DNA from: Candidatus Gastranaerophilales bacterium
GTDB taxonomy: Bacteria > Cyanobacteriota > Vampirovibrionia > Gastranaerophilales > Gastranaerophilaceae
NCBI GenBank assembly: GCA_944324365.1
Contig: CALUWA010000001.1
Span: forward strand, 1 to 64,000
Direction: 5' to 3'
Length of the DNA: 64,000 nt
Shown one piece after another: positions 28,485-36,672 of the stretch. The notes under the pieces are model-generated. The model ran no database searches. It was given only the letters and a program-made list of their open reading frames with translations, and was not told where the DNA came from. Position numbers and translations under genes: made by a program. How positions within the stretch are numbered: the stretch's first letter is position 1; every line of letters begins with the position of its first letter.

Positions 28485-30662
28485 TTTATACAAGTTTGTC
28501 TGAAACGGGTATTTGCAGATTTTATCAGTATCCCTCCAGCCGCCGAATGTATCAAGATAGGAATCTTCGGAGTTTTCATCTCTAAGTTCTCCGATGAATT
28601 TTAGGCGAGCTTCTTTCTTTATTAATAAGTCTTCAGTAGGTACATCGTTATAATTTTTGCCCAGATAAATCGGAGTATTTGCCTGCCCTGTAACTTCTTT
28701 ATTTAATCTTTTGCCGTATTCTTTTAAACCTTCTCTTATGTATTTGCACGATAAATCCGATGGCTTGAAAGAATTGTTGATTTCAATATTGTCCAGTACC
28801 AGAACTGGTGTGTCGTATTCTTTTGCATAGTAGCATAATGCGTTACCGACTGTCTCTCCGGTAGTGTTGTCTATGATTTCAATCATATTAAATGCAGTTT
28901 TCTTCAAATATTCCGGCATTGCATAACTGTTTACATTTCCGAGTCCAATGCAGCAGGTGGAATAATTGCCCTGAAAAAGGTCGTGCTGCGGAAATCTGTT
29001 CCACATTTTTATTGTTAAATCCAAATCTTTTTTGTCGTGTATTGTTTCAATATTCTCTGCAGCTTTAATGAATGTTTTGAAATGATCTTTTATTGTGAGA
29101 GTATGGAGAGCCTGTTCCCGTTTTGCTCCGGTTTTATTGTGTTCGGCGCGCTCCCAAACCGGCTCCAACTCCTTTATAAAGTTTTTCATAAACTCTATCA
29201 TCATGGACTTGCTTTCCGTTATTTCTTTTGGAAGCTCAAATATTTCTTTTTGGGTATATTGAGGGTATTTTTTTCTGATATACCCTTTTACCGGACTATC
29301 CAATAATTCGTTAACATTTTCCGTAAAAGCCCTTTCAATATTTCTCAATTGGGTTGCGTTGTTGTCGACAATTTTTATGCGTACGTCGCTTTTGTTTGAC
29401 GGGGTAAGCCATTTATCATAGTCAAGTCCGTTTTCGTCGAATATGTTTGCTGTTTGAATATTTTCGGGGGTGTTTTTAATCAAAGTTTTAAATTCTTCAG
29501 GTCTGTTTGCAAGTTTTATAATGGTTTTAAACTCTTCCTTGCCGGCTTTTTGCAGCTCTTTCGAAAGTAAATAAGCATTATTTGTATCCCAGGCCTGTAC
29601 CTTGTCACATGACGTCATAGCTTGAAATTGTTCGCTGTTTTCATAGCAGTTGTTCATTACCTGGGTAATAATATCTTCTTTTATTTGATATATGTTTATC
29701 TCTCCGGTATTAATCATTTCTGCAAAATTGTCATATCCCATTTGGCATATAGATAGTGCATTGATTAATTTAATCATCTCAAGTTTTTCCGGTGGTGTAA
29801 GTTTTTTCCCTTCTGGAGAATTGCAGTTTAGAGCTTTTTTTAGCATATCCATTTGCTCTTTATCAAATTTTTTAAGTATGGCTAAATATGTTTTGCAGCC
29901 CGAAAATCTTTTTCTAAGTAAAATGTCATTGAGTTCATTATTCTGTAGTGAGCATAATTTGAATAATTCATTTGGATTGGAACGGAAAAATCGGCTGACT
30001 GCACACTTTTCGTCAATATTGCTATCTTCTGCGCTAATGTAGGCCTCCGGGTTCTTTTGACATTGCTGGTACATTTTTACAAAATATGGAATACCCTGTA
30101 CTTCTTCGTGTCCGTATTTTTCTACTGAATCCGCGAGAATAATTAAGATTATCGGAAACATTTCCCGCGGAAAATCTTTTGTATCCCAGAGTTTTTCTAC
30201 AAAATTAATATTTTTGGGTGTCAGGTGGTTAATAGTATGTGTAATTCCAGTGGCACCAAATGGTTTTTCCTTGCAAATCTTTCTGGCAACTGAAATGTTG
30301 TAGTCCTCAACAGCCGCGATTATCCCTGGAATGTCATTGTTTTTGTACCGGTTATCTCTTATTAGTTGGTATGCCAAAAGAATTTTTTCATCATTAAAAT
30401 CTTTGTATCTGTTTGAAATTCGCTCTATTGTTTCCGCGTCAAATCCTTGTTCTTCATATACGCTTTTTATAGTTTCAATAACTTCGTTTCGAATCTCGTC
30501 CCTATTTTTAGGCATTGAACCGGTAAAATATGTATAATGCAAGTTCCGGCTTTTGCACGGTATAGTTTGCACCTCTGTATTTTCCGGGTATTTATTCATA
30601 TTTTTAACCGGATGATAATGTAAATTGACAGGGTAACTTAAATTTATTTTACTGATTTGCAT
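28476..30662 (-). CDS. Large protein of unknown family with F-T-G leader
   Basis: 728 residues without membrane helices. A polar leader starts MQISKIN and ends YTYFTG (about residues 44-49), the same architecture as in the proteins at 12681 and 20401. The middle is helix-rich. The C-terminal quarter contains NYSTCCIGLGN, then IIDNTTGETVGNALCYYA and VLVLDNIEIN, a block that resembles acetyltransferase-like or other phage and bacterial effector domains with a CC and DNxE signature; this is only a suspicion. The start has no strong ribosome site. Confidence 0.75.
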   Translation of the reverse strand: MQISKINLSYPVNLHYHPVKNMNKYPENTEVQTIPCKSRNLHYTYFTGSMPKNRDEIRNEVIETIKSVYEEQGFDAETIERISNRYKDFNDEKILLAYQLIRDNRYKNNDIPGIIAAVEDYNISVARKICKEKPFGATGITHTINHLTPKNINFVEKLWDTKDFPREMFPIILIILADSVEKYGHEEVQGIPYFVKMYQQCQKNPEAYISAEDSNIDEKCAVSRFFRSNPNELFKLCSLQNNELNDILLRKRFSGCKTYLAILKKFDKEQMDMLKKALNCNSPEGKKLTPPEKLEMIKLINALSICQMGYDNFAEMINTGEINIYQIKEDIITQVMNNCYENSEQFQAMTSCDKVQAWDTNNAYLLSKELQKAGKEEFKTIIKLANRPEEFKTLIKNTPENIQTANIFDENGLDYDKWLTPSNKSDVRIKIVDNNATQLRNIERAFTENVNELLDSPVKGYIRKKYPQYTQKEIFELPKEITESKSMMIEFMKNFIKELEPVWERAEHNKTGAKREQALHTLTIKDHFKTFIKAAENIETIHDKKDLDLTIKMWNRFPQHDLFQGNYSTCCIGLGNVNSYAMPEYLKKTAFNMIEIIDNTTGETVGNALCYYAKEYDTPVLVLDNIEINNSFKPSDLSCKYIREGLKEYGKRLNKEVTGQANTPIYLGKNYNDVPTEDLLIKKEARLKFIGELRDENSEDSYLDTFGGWRDTDKICKYPFQTNLYKLA

Positions 30663-30724
30663 ACAAAAAATCTAACCAAGCTGAAGAAAATTAATTGTTA
30701 TAATTTAATAAAAATTTACAATAC

Positions 30725-31003
30725 TTAAGCTAAAACATTTAGTTTATTTTGTTTTAACTCTTGTGCCTGGTGTTTTGCTATAGCTTTTTCCTGTAGGTAT
30801 GCTAACTTATATAAAAGAGAATTAGATGCTAAATCGAGACTAAGCTTTTTATCCATTTCATGAAGCATGCTCAAATTATGCTCGCCGCCGAATGCGCTGG
30901 AATTCATCGCTCCCATCATTGAATTTGATGCATTCATCATGTTATACGCTGCATTATTCATTGTATTAATTGCATTAAATCTCGCTATCGACGATACTAA
31001 CAT
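30725..31003 (-). CDS. Small Asn/Met-rich protein of unknown function
   Basis: 92 residues. The N-terminal half is rich in Asn, Met, Ala and Ser (NNAAYNMMNASNSMMGAMN); the C-terminal half is an amphipathic helix with many Gln/Lys. No signal peptide. The ATG follows GAGGTTAGT, and a good sigma-70-like promoter lies 28 bases upstream. It is probably expressed, but the family is not recognised. Confidence 0.7.
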   Translation of the reverse strand: MLVSSIARFNAINTMNNAAYNMMNASNSMMGAMNSSAFGGEHNLSMLHEMDKKLSLDLASNSLLYKLAYLQEKAIAKHQAQELKQNKLNVLA

Positions 31004-31030
31004 ACTAACCTCAAAAATACCTACCCATAA

Positions 31031-31059
31031 ATTATACTACCACTTAAAATTTTTTGCAA
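31031..31059 (-). promoter_or_regulatory. Sigma-70-like promoter of the 92-residue gene
   Basis: On the minus strand TTGCAA (31059-31054), a 17-base spacer and TATAAT (31036-31031). Confidence 0.65.
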
Positions 31060-31124
31060 TAGTCAGTTATGCAGATTTTTAAAATTTATATGTAAACTTT
31101 TGTAACGAATTTTCGAACTTTAGG

Positions 31125-31152
31125 CAATTCTTTGGATAAAAAATACTTTATA
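31125..31152 (+). promoter_or_regulatory. CAATT-N12-AATACTTTATA promoter-like motif
   Basis: CAATT at 31125-31129, 12 bases, AATACTTTATA at 31142-31152, followed by GATATATAAGAG. It lies 63 bp ahead of the 68-residue gene and is the only promoter-like signal there. Confidence 0.65.
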
Positions 31153-31215
31153 GATATATAAGAGATATATTGTATATCTATGCACGAAATCTAACTAATC
31201 ACAAAGGAGTCTGAT

Positions 31216-31422
31216 ATGGCGTACAACGGAGATTATGGCAATTATGCAATTGGAACGGATTCTGCCCGCAGAAAACGCCCTTTAGAAGAGTTGAAATCAT
31301 ATACCCGTGGAGCAAATGCAAATGATTTTAAATCAACATTTGTTCAAATGGGCACTATGATTGGTGATGCTTTAAGAACAGGGCAAGTAAGAGAAAGCTC
31401 TTCAGCTGCTTCTTCGTTATAG
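31216..31422 (+). CDS. Small Tyr/Ser-rich protein of unknown function
   Basis: 68 residues beginning MAYNGDYGNYAIGTDSARRK and ending in a Ser/Ala-rich tail. No signal peptide or membrane helix. A strong ribosome site AAAGGAG precedes the ATG, which supports real expression. It shares its upstream promoter-like motif with the glycine-zipper protein at 51322-52140 and the EF-hand protein at 61451-62287. Not recognised. Confidence 0.75.
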   Translation: MAYNGDYGNYAIGTDSARRKRPLEELKSYTRGANANDFKSTFVQMGTMIGDALRTGQVRESSSAASSL

Positions 31423-31475
31423 CTTTGCATAAGTATTTGTTTATTATAAAATAATCCTTGAAAGAGGATTATTTT

Positions 31476-32249
31476 ATGCTACTTACTGCGGATATAGGAA
31501 ATACAAGTATAACACTCGGGCTGTTTGATGATGCGGCTCTTGTGGAAGATTTCAGACTGGCTTCGGACAAAGATTTGTCCGGGGAAGAGTATGAAGTGCT
31601 TTTGAAATCGTTATTTAAGAATTACAAAATTGACGGTTGTATTATATCTTCCGTTGTGGAGGAGCTTAATAAAAAATTTAAGTCGGCGGTTGATAATGTT
31701 TTAAAAGTCGACTCAATACTTTTGAGTGCATTTTCCAATACAGGTATTAAAATTGCGCTTAAAAACAAGAAAGAAATCGGAGCTGACAGAATTGCAAATG
31801 CCGCGGGTGCATACGTTTTGTACGGGCATCCGGTAATTGTTGTGGATTTTGGTACTGCAACTTCTTTTGATATTGTAAATAAGGATGGAGAATTTGTCGG
31901 CGGGGTGATTGCTCCTGGGGTAAATCTTCAATTGAAAACACTTAATAAATTTACATCAAAGCTTCCACGGATAGATGTTGCGAAATCCCCTACCGCAATT
32001 GGAGCTAATACAACCGATGCAATATTATCCGGTGTTATAAGAGGCTGCGCCTGTATGATTGACGGGCTTGTGGAACAGTGCGAAAAAGAACTGGGTTCAA
32101 AGGCGGTTTTGGTTGCAACCGGCGGTTATGCAAATATCGTTGCTGATTATATGAAAAGACCGTTTGACTTCATAAATCCGACTCTTACGCTTGAAGGGCT
32201 GAGGCATTTGTATTATTTAAACAGCTCGGTTCCTGTATTGTCAGCTTAA
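31476..32249 (+). CDS. coaX: Type III pantothenate kinase
   Basis: 257 residues from the ATG at 31476, which follows AAGAGG; a TTG start 18 bases earlier is less likely. The N-terminal LTADIGNTSITLGLFDD (phosphate 1 motif), GADRIANAAGA, and VVDFGTATSFDIV are diagnostic of CoaX. It phosphorylates pantothenate, the first step of coenzyme A synthesis. Its stop overlaps the end of the convergent rex gene. Confidence 0.95.
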   Translation: MLLTADIGNTSITLGLFDDAALVEDFRLASDKDLSGEEYEVLLKSLFKNYKIDGCIISSVVEELNKKFKSAVDNVLKVDSILLSAFSNTGIKIALKNKKEIGADRIANAAGAYVLYGHPVIVVDFGTATSFDIVNKDGEFVGGVIAPGVNLQLKTLNKFTSKLPRIDVAKSPTAIGANTTDAILSGVIRGCACMIDGLVEQCEKELGSKAVLVATGGYANIVADYMKRPFDFINPTLTLEGLRHLYYLNSSVPVLSA

Positions 32250-32860
32250 ATGTTATAAGTAAATTGCAGGAAGTTTCCCATAATATTTTCGTTCCATACC
32301 TGTACGTTTTCGGGAACATCAAGAACGGTCGGGGTAAAATTCCAGATATATTTTATATTTGCTTTGACAAGGTAATCTGCCATAAGCTGGGCATATTTGC
32401 GCGGAACTGTAAGAATTGCGATATCAACATTTGTTTTTCTTGAAAGATTAGGCAGTTTGGAAATATCCAAAATCATTTTGTTATTAATTACTTTGCCTAT
32501 TTTATTTTTGTCGTTGTCAAAAAGTGCGAGGATATTAAGTCCGTAGTTTTGGAAGTTATCGTATTTCGCAAGCGCCATCCCAAGGTTTCCCGCGCCGATA
32601 ATAAAAGCCTTTTTATTTTTTGAAAATCCAAGGTTTTTTTCAATCGAACTTTTTAACTCTTTTACGATATATCCGACATTGCTTTTCCCGGGGTTGTTTA
32701 GCACGCTGATATCTTTTCTTACCTGGGAATCATCAATTTTAAGCAGAACCGCAAGCTGTTTGCTTGATATGTATTCGATATTCTGCTCTATGTAGTCTGT
32801 TAATATACAATGATACAGAGTAAGCCTGTTGATTACTTTTTCGGAAATTTTTTTATCCAT
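32246..32860 (-). CDS. rex: Redox-sensing transcriptional repressor Rex
   Basis: 204 residues, standard length. A winged helix (residues about 1-75, with the recognition segment DSQVRKDISVL) is joined to a Rossmann domain with GAGNLGMALAKYD. It represses fermentative and respiratory genes when NAD+ is high and releases DNA on binding NADH. The start overlaps a 51-residue reading frame upstream, suggesting coupling. Confidence 0.95.
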   Translation of the reverse strand: MDKKISEKVINRLTLYHCILTDYIEQNIEYISSKQLAVLLKIDDSQVRKDISVLNNPGKSNVGYIVKELKSSIEKNLGFSKNKKAFIIGAGNLGMALAKYDNFQNYGLNILALFDNDKNKIGKVINNKMILDISKLPNLSRKTNVDIAILTVPRKYAQLMADYLVKANIKYIWNFTPTVLDVPENVQVWNENIMGNFLQFTYNI

Positions 32861-33008
32861 TCTTTTTCCCCATATCCTCCGGATGGTTTGAATTTGAAAG
32901 TTTTATTTCAAAAAATTCGTTTTTATCAATATCAACTCCCATATTTTTAGTGTTTAGCGAAAATTTTTTCTTTTTATTTTTCAAAATATTATCAATAAAA
33001 CTTTTCAT
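32853..33008 (-). CDS. Short reading frame coupled to rex (putative small protein)
   Basis: A 51-residue frame, starting ATG at 33008 and ending TAA at 32853-32855, eight bases inside rex. It begins MKSFIDNILKNKKKKF, then a mixed polar segment and ends HPEDMGKKNG. The end overlaps the rex ATG, and its last codons contain the rex ribosome site (GGAGG). No ribosome site of its own is visible. It may be a genuine small protein or merely a coupling leader. Confidence 0.4.
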   Translation of the reverse strand: MKSFIDNILKNKKKKFSLNTKNMGVDIDKNEFFEIKLSNSNHPEDMGKKNG

Positions 33009-33177
33009 ATAAAAATGATATCATGAAAAAGTATAACGGAATATAAACATTTTTTAAAATGCTACTTGAAATTTTTGCGTGTTTATAATACGATTACTTA
33101 GTGCGTCGGTGATTTTTGTGGATAAGCCGATTAGGAATTTAAATAGTATTAATTAAAAATTATAAAGGAACAGGAAA

Positions 33178-33534
33178 ATGAATCACCCAATTATTGACGA
33201 ATTAGAAAAACCATATATGGAAAAAGAAGTACCTGATGTAAATCCTGGTGATACTGTCAGAGTATTCGTAAGAATTGTTGAAGGTAATAAAGAAAGAATT
33301 CAGGCTTTCGAAGGTACTATTATTAAAAAACACGGCTCAGGAATTAACAAAACAATTACAGTTAGAAAAGTATTCCAGGGTGTTGGTGTAGAACGTGTAT
33401 TCTTACTTCACTCACCAAGAATTGATAAAATCTCTATTATCAGACGCGGTGATGTTAAACGTGCAAAATTGTACTACTTGAGAGAACGTTCAGGTAAGGC
33501 AACTCGTATCAAGGAAAAAATTGAAAAAAGATAA
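33178..33534 (+). CDS. rplS: 50S ribosomal protein L19
   Basis: 118 residues, full length. [41 protein letters not shown] and [13 protein letters not shown] are conserved in L19, which sits at the 30S-50S interface. A ribosome site AAAGGA precedes the ATG. It overlaps rbgA by 14 bases. Confidence 0.97.
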   Translation: MNHPIIDELEKPYMEKEVPDVNPGDTVRVFVRIVEGNKERIQAFEGTIIKKHGSGINKTITVRKVFQGVGVERVFLLHSPRIDKISIIRRGDVKRAKLYYLRERSGKATRIKEKIEKR

Positions 33535-34360
33535 GACACATATTCACTGGTATCCGGGGCATATTGCCAAGGCTGAAAGAAAGTTAAAAGAACAGCTTTC
33601 TTTAGTGGATGCCGTGATTGAAGTATTGGATGCGAGAATACCTGTTTCAAGCAGTTATACAAATATTACGGGGCTTTTAGGACAAAAGCCCCGCTTAATT
33701 TTGCTTAATAAATCCGATTTGGCGGATAAAAACGAACTTAAAAAATGGGTTAAAGTTTTAGAAGAAAAGTATAATTCTGCGGTAATGCTTTCTGACGCAA
33801 AAAATTCAAACGATTTGAATTTAATTATTAAAAAAGTTATAGAGCTTTCCGAACCGCGTATTCAGGCATTGATGAAAAAAGGACTTCTTCGCCGCCCGGC
33901 ACGTGTTATGGTTGTCGGAATGCCGAATGTCGGAAAATCCAGTATAATTAATAAGCTTACAAAATCATCAAAAACAAAAATTGGTGCCAAAGCCGGTGTA
34001 ACGCGCCAGCAGCAGTGGGTAAGGATTAATCCGCAGCTTGAGCTGCTCGATACCCCCGGAATTATTCCGATGAAGCAGGAAAATCAGGAAGTTGCAAATA
34101 AGTTGGCTTTTGTCAATTCTGTTTCCGAGAATGCATATTCAAATGAGCTTGTGGCAAAAGAGCTTTTGGCATTGCTTGAGGTAAAATATCCGGATATTGT
34201 AAGAGATTACTACAAGCTTGAGGGGGATTTTACCTTAGAAGATATTGCACTTGCAAGAAATTGGATTATTTCGGGCGGGGAGCCTGATATTGCGCGCACT
34301 GCTGTGTATCTTTTAAGAGATTTCAGAGAAGGCAGAATTGGTAAGTTTATTTTGGACTAA
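33521..34360 (+). CDS. rbgA: Ribosome biogenesis GTPase (RbgA/YlqF type)
   Basis: 279 residues, a circularly permuted GTPase: G4 NKSDLAD comes first, then G1 GMPNVGKSS and G3 DTPGI. The N-terminal [14 protein letters not shown] is typical. It helps late assembly of the 50S subunit. The start is TTG at 33521 after AAGGA, inside the rplS gene, an arrangement fitting translational coupling of a ribosomal protein with an assembly factor. Confidence 0.93.
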   Translation: MKKDKTHIHWYPGHIAKAERKLKEQLSLVDAVIEVLDARIPVSSSYTNITGLLGQKPRLILLNKSDLADKNELKKWVKVLEEKYNSAVMLSDAKNSNDLNLIIKKVIELSEPRIQALMKKGLLRRPARVMVVGMPNVGKSSIINKLTKSSKTKIGAKAGVTRQQQWVRINPQLELLDTPGIIPMKQENQEVANKLAFVNSVSENAYSNELVAKELLALLEVKYPDIVRDYYKLEGDFTLEDIALARNWIISGGEPDIARTAVYLLRDFREGRIGKFILD

Positions 34361-34369
34361 GAGGATATT

Positions 34370-35050
34370 TTGAAAAAACTTGATACAAAACTTAGTGTTG
34401 AATCGCATATAATTCAGTTATTTGTTTTTGATTATAATCAAAAACGTACAGTTGTCGGCACTGATGAGGCTGGCAGGGGGCCGGCTGCGGGAGGAGTGTT
34501 TGCAAGTGCGGTTTGTTTTAATAAGCGCAGCCAAAAGTTGGTTGAAGATTTGGAAGCTCTGAATGACAGCAAACAGCTTTCAAAGAAAAAAAGAGAAGCT
34601 TTATACGAAATAATAAAAAATGAAACAATTAATGCTACCGTGTGCATTGAAGTTGAAGAAATTGAGCGAATTAACATCTTAAATGCCTCATTAAAGGCTA
34701 TGAAACTTGCCTGCGAAGATGTAATTAAGCGAATTGACTATGAAAAACTTATGGTTCTTGTTGACGGAAATAAAATGATTAAGGATTTTCCTTATTCACA
34801 AAAATATGTAATAAAAGGCGACAGCCGCTCAGCTTCTATTGCCGCCGCGAGTATTTTGGCAAAAGTTACGCGCGACAGATATATGGAAGAACTTGATGCA
34901 AAGTATCCGCAATATGGCTGGGCTCATAATGCGGGATATTTGACCAAGGAACATCTTGCCGCAATTGATAAATACGGTTTGTGTGAATTTCATCGCCCGT
35001 CGTTTTTAAAAAAACATTTTGAGGCTCAAAAGCAGCTTTCTTTGTTTTAA
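34370..35050 (+). CDS. rnhB: Ribonuclease HII
   Basis: 226 residues. The active-site segment GTDEAGRGP (about residues 28-36), the second acidic site in VLVDGN, and the KGDSRSASIAAASILAKVTRD block are diagnostic. It removes ribonucleotides from DNA and RNA-DNA hybrids. The start is TTG at 34370 after GAGGA. Third gene of the rplS-rbgA-rnhB operon. Confidence 0.95.
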   Translation: MKKLDTKLSVESHIIQLFVFDYNQKRTVVGTDEAGRGPAAGGVFASAVCFNKRSQKLVEDLEALNDSKQLSKKKREALYEIIKNETINATVCIEVEEIERINILNASLKAMKLACEDVIKRIDYEKLMVLVDGNKMIKDFPYSQKYVIKGDSRSASIAAASILAKVTRDRYMEELDAKYPQYGWAHNAGYLTKEHLAAIDKYGLCEFHRPSFLKKHFEAQKQLSLF

Positions 35051-35307
35051 TTTGCAATAGCTGCAATTATTCCTCCGATAGCGGCACCTGCTATAATCCC
35101 GCCAATAACGTTATTATTGTGGTATGTTTTTCTGTATTTGTGTATTCGTTTTACCGGCGGTCTGTAATTTGGTGCATTATAATATTCTTTTACTATCACA
35201 GGCTGGTTATATCCAACAGTTTGATAATAACAGTTTCCTCTTGCAAGTGCCGGAGTCATGCTTGAAATCAGTGTAATTAAACTAAAAATGACTAAAAACT
35301 TTTTCAT
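35047..35307 (-). CDS. Small exported glycine-zipper protein
   Basis: 86 residues from the ATG at 35307, preceded by GGAAGG. The first 22 residues form a signal peptide (FLVIFSLITLISSMTPALA). A Tyr/Arg/Lys-rich middle is followed by a C-terminal glycine-zipper helix (GGIIAGAAIGGIIAAIA), as in small outer-membrane or envelope-associated proteins. It is the last gene behind two matrixin-like proteases on the same strand. Confidence 0.75.
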   Translation of the reverse strand: MKKFLVIFSLITLISSMTPALARGNCYYQTVGYNQPVIVKEYYNAPNYRPPVKRIHKYRKTYHNNNVIGGIIAGAAIGGIIAAIAN

Positions 35308-35366
35308 AACAACCTTCCTTACTTTTTCTGCTACACTTATAGTAACGAAGAGAAATTCAAAAATGT

Positions 35367-35891
35367 TCATTTTGTATAGAGGCTGTTAAAGGCGTTTAAA
35401 TCACCTATTGTTAGCATTTTTTGGTTATTGGTGGAATAATACATTACATCAAGCGGGTTGTTTGAATGTCCAAGTCCCAGTGCGTGTCCTATTTCATGCA
35501 GGGCTACTATATAGATTTGGCTGTCATACATTCTGACATTTTTTCCCGGAATATTTGACTTAATTGTTATTATTGAATTATGGATATAGCCGTCATTTGA
35601 CGGTAAGTTCATATTTGTGCCGGCAACATAGCTTTCCCCTTTGCCTACAGCAGCCTGTTCTTCAAATTTGACAATGATATTCGCGGTTTCTTTATCATTT
35701 GTGTATTGAAACTTTGCAACTCTTGTCATATTCGCCCAGGAAGAAAACGCTTGTTTAATCATGGGTTTGTGTGTAGAAGATTCGATAAAGACAGTTATCG
35801 GAAATTCCTTATAACGTCTGGTTTCTGCTGCAGTTGCCAAGTTTCCGGCAAAAAATATTATGGTATATATTAATAATAAAAATTTTTTCAT
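35367..35891 (-). CDS. Secreted matrixin-like zinc metalloprotease
   Basis: 174 residues. An N-terminal signal peptide (about 22 residues) is followed by a compact domain with the zinc site HEIGHALGLGHS (H-E-x2-H-x5-H-like, about residues 138-149) and a downstream Met-turn in DVMYY. This is the M10 matrixin-type catalytic core without pro-domain or hemopexin repeats. It probably cleaves protein outside the inner membrane. It is 13 bases behind a similar gene. Confidence 0.85.
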   Translation of the reverse strand: MKKFLLLIYTIIFFAGNLATAAETRRYKEFPITVFIESSTHKPMIKQAFSSWANMTRVAKFQYTNDKETANIIVKFEEQAAVGKGESYVAGTNMNLPSNDGYIHNSIITIKSNIPGKNVRMYDSQIYIVALHEIGHALGLGHSNNPLDVMYYSTNNQKMLTIGDLNAFNSLYTK

Positions 35892-35904
35892 CTTTAATCC
35901 TTAG

Positions 35905-36435
35905 TTATGGTGTGTAAATAAGTTTGAATCTTTCTATATCATTTTGAGAAAGCGATGTTTGGCCGTGTTCTATAGGAAACATTATATCAGTGTTAATCGG
36001 AGAGTGGCCCAGCCCCATAGCATGTCCTATTTCATGCAGTGCAATTCCGTAAATTTGATTATCGGAAAGCGGTGTTCCTCCACCCGGGGATGTGAGATAT
36101 ATTGTAATTGTTGCTTTTGCGTAAAACCCGAGCGGAGTGTAAGAATATGCAAGACCCACAGCATTTTCAAAGTTTGAACCTTTTTGATTCGGATTTTTAT
36201 CCGCAAATTTTACGACGATATTCGGATAGTATTTTTCGGAAGTTACGTATCTGAATTTTGCAATGCCTGATTCACTTTGCCATGTGCTAAATGCCTTTTC
36301 AACAAGTGCTTTTTTGCTGTGCGGTTCAATATAAACGTTCAGCGGAAAATACCCCCAGCGCGGATTAATATACGCAAAGACGCTGCCGGCAGATAAGATT
36401 ATTATTGAAAATAGTAAAAATAGTATCTTTTTCAT
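35905..36435 (-). CDS. Secreted matrixin-like zinc metalloprotease, paralogue
   Basis: 176 residues, signal peptide then a catalytic domain with HEIGHAMGLGHS and the Met-turn DIMFP. The gene is a tandem paralogue of its downstream neighbour (shared IVVKFADKN/IVVKFEEQ strand and matching C-terminal helix LxxFxxLYT). First gene of a three-gene leftward set of exported proteins. Substrate unknown. Confidence 0.85.
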   Translation of the reverse strand: MKKILFLLFSIIILSAGSVFAYINPRWGYFPLNVYIEPHSKKALVEKAFSTWQSESGIAKFRYVTSEKYYPNIVVKFADKNPNQKGSNFENAVGLAYSYTPLGFYAKATITIYLTSPGGGTPLSDNQIYGIALHEIGHAMGLGHSPINTDIMFPIEHGQTSLSQNDIERFKLIYTP

Positions 36436-36497
36436 AATGCCATTATATAAACTTATCGCCCGTTTGTCTAAATATTAATTAATTTAACGCTTATCAC

Positions 36498-36526
36498 TTG
36501 ACAAATATTTTCAAATCTGTTATCTT
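36498..36526 (+). promoter_or_regulatory. Sigma-70-like promoter of the leader RNA
   Basis: TTGACA at 36498-36503, 17-base spacer, TATCTT at 36521-36526. Confidence 0.7.
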
Positions 36527-36532
36527 GCATTT

Positions 36533-36650
36533 ATGAATTTGCATTTAGTATCTAAATTAAATAGATCTTGGTGGCGCCTGTAGTTTGGTACAGGTGTATT
36601 TAGCATAAAAGTTTTCTAAATTACCTGTACATAGGATGTGCAGGTTTTTT
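36533..36650 (+). promoter_or_regulatory. Attenuator-like structured leader RNA
   Basis: A perfect terminator hairpin ACCTGTACA-TAGGA-TGTGCAGGT followed by TTTTTT ends at 36650, 22 bases before the next start codon. Upstream, CCTGTA (36577-36582) pairs with TACAGG (36589-36594). The segment TACAGGTGTATTTA can instead pair with TAAATTACCTGTA, the left part of the terminator. Two mutually exclusive folds make a terminator/antiterminator switch likely. The ligand or trigger is unknown and no riboswitch class was recognised; a free small RNA is the alternative. Confidence 0.6.
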
Positions 36651-36672
36651 AGTATTTTGAAAGGAAATTTTT

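Noticed and set aside
36570-36650. Known riboswitch (T-box, preQ1, fluoride)
   Set aside because: The characteristic cores were not found; only the generic terminator/antiterminator logic is visible.
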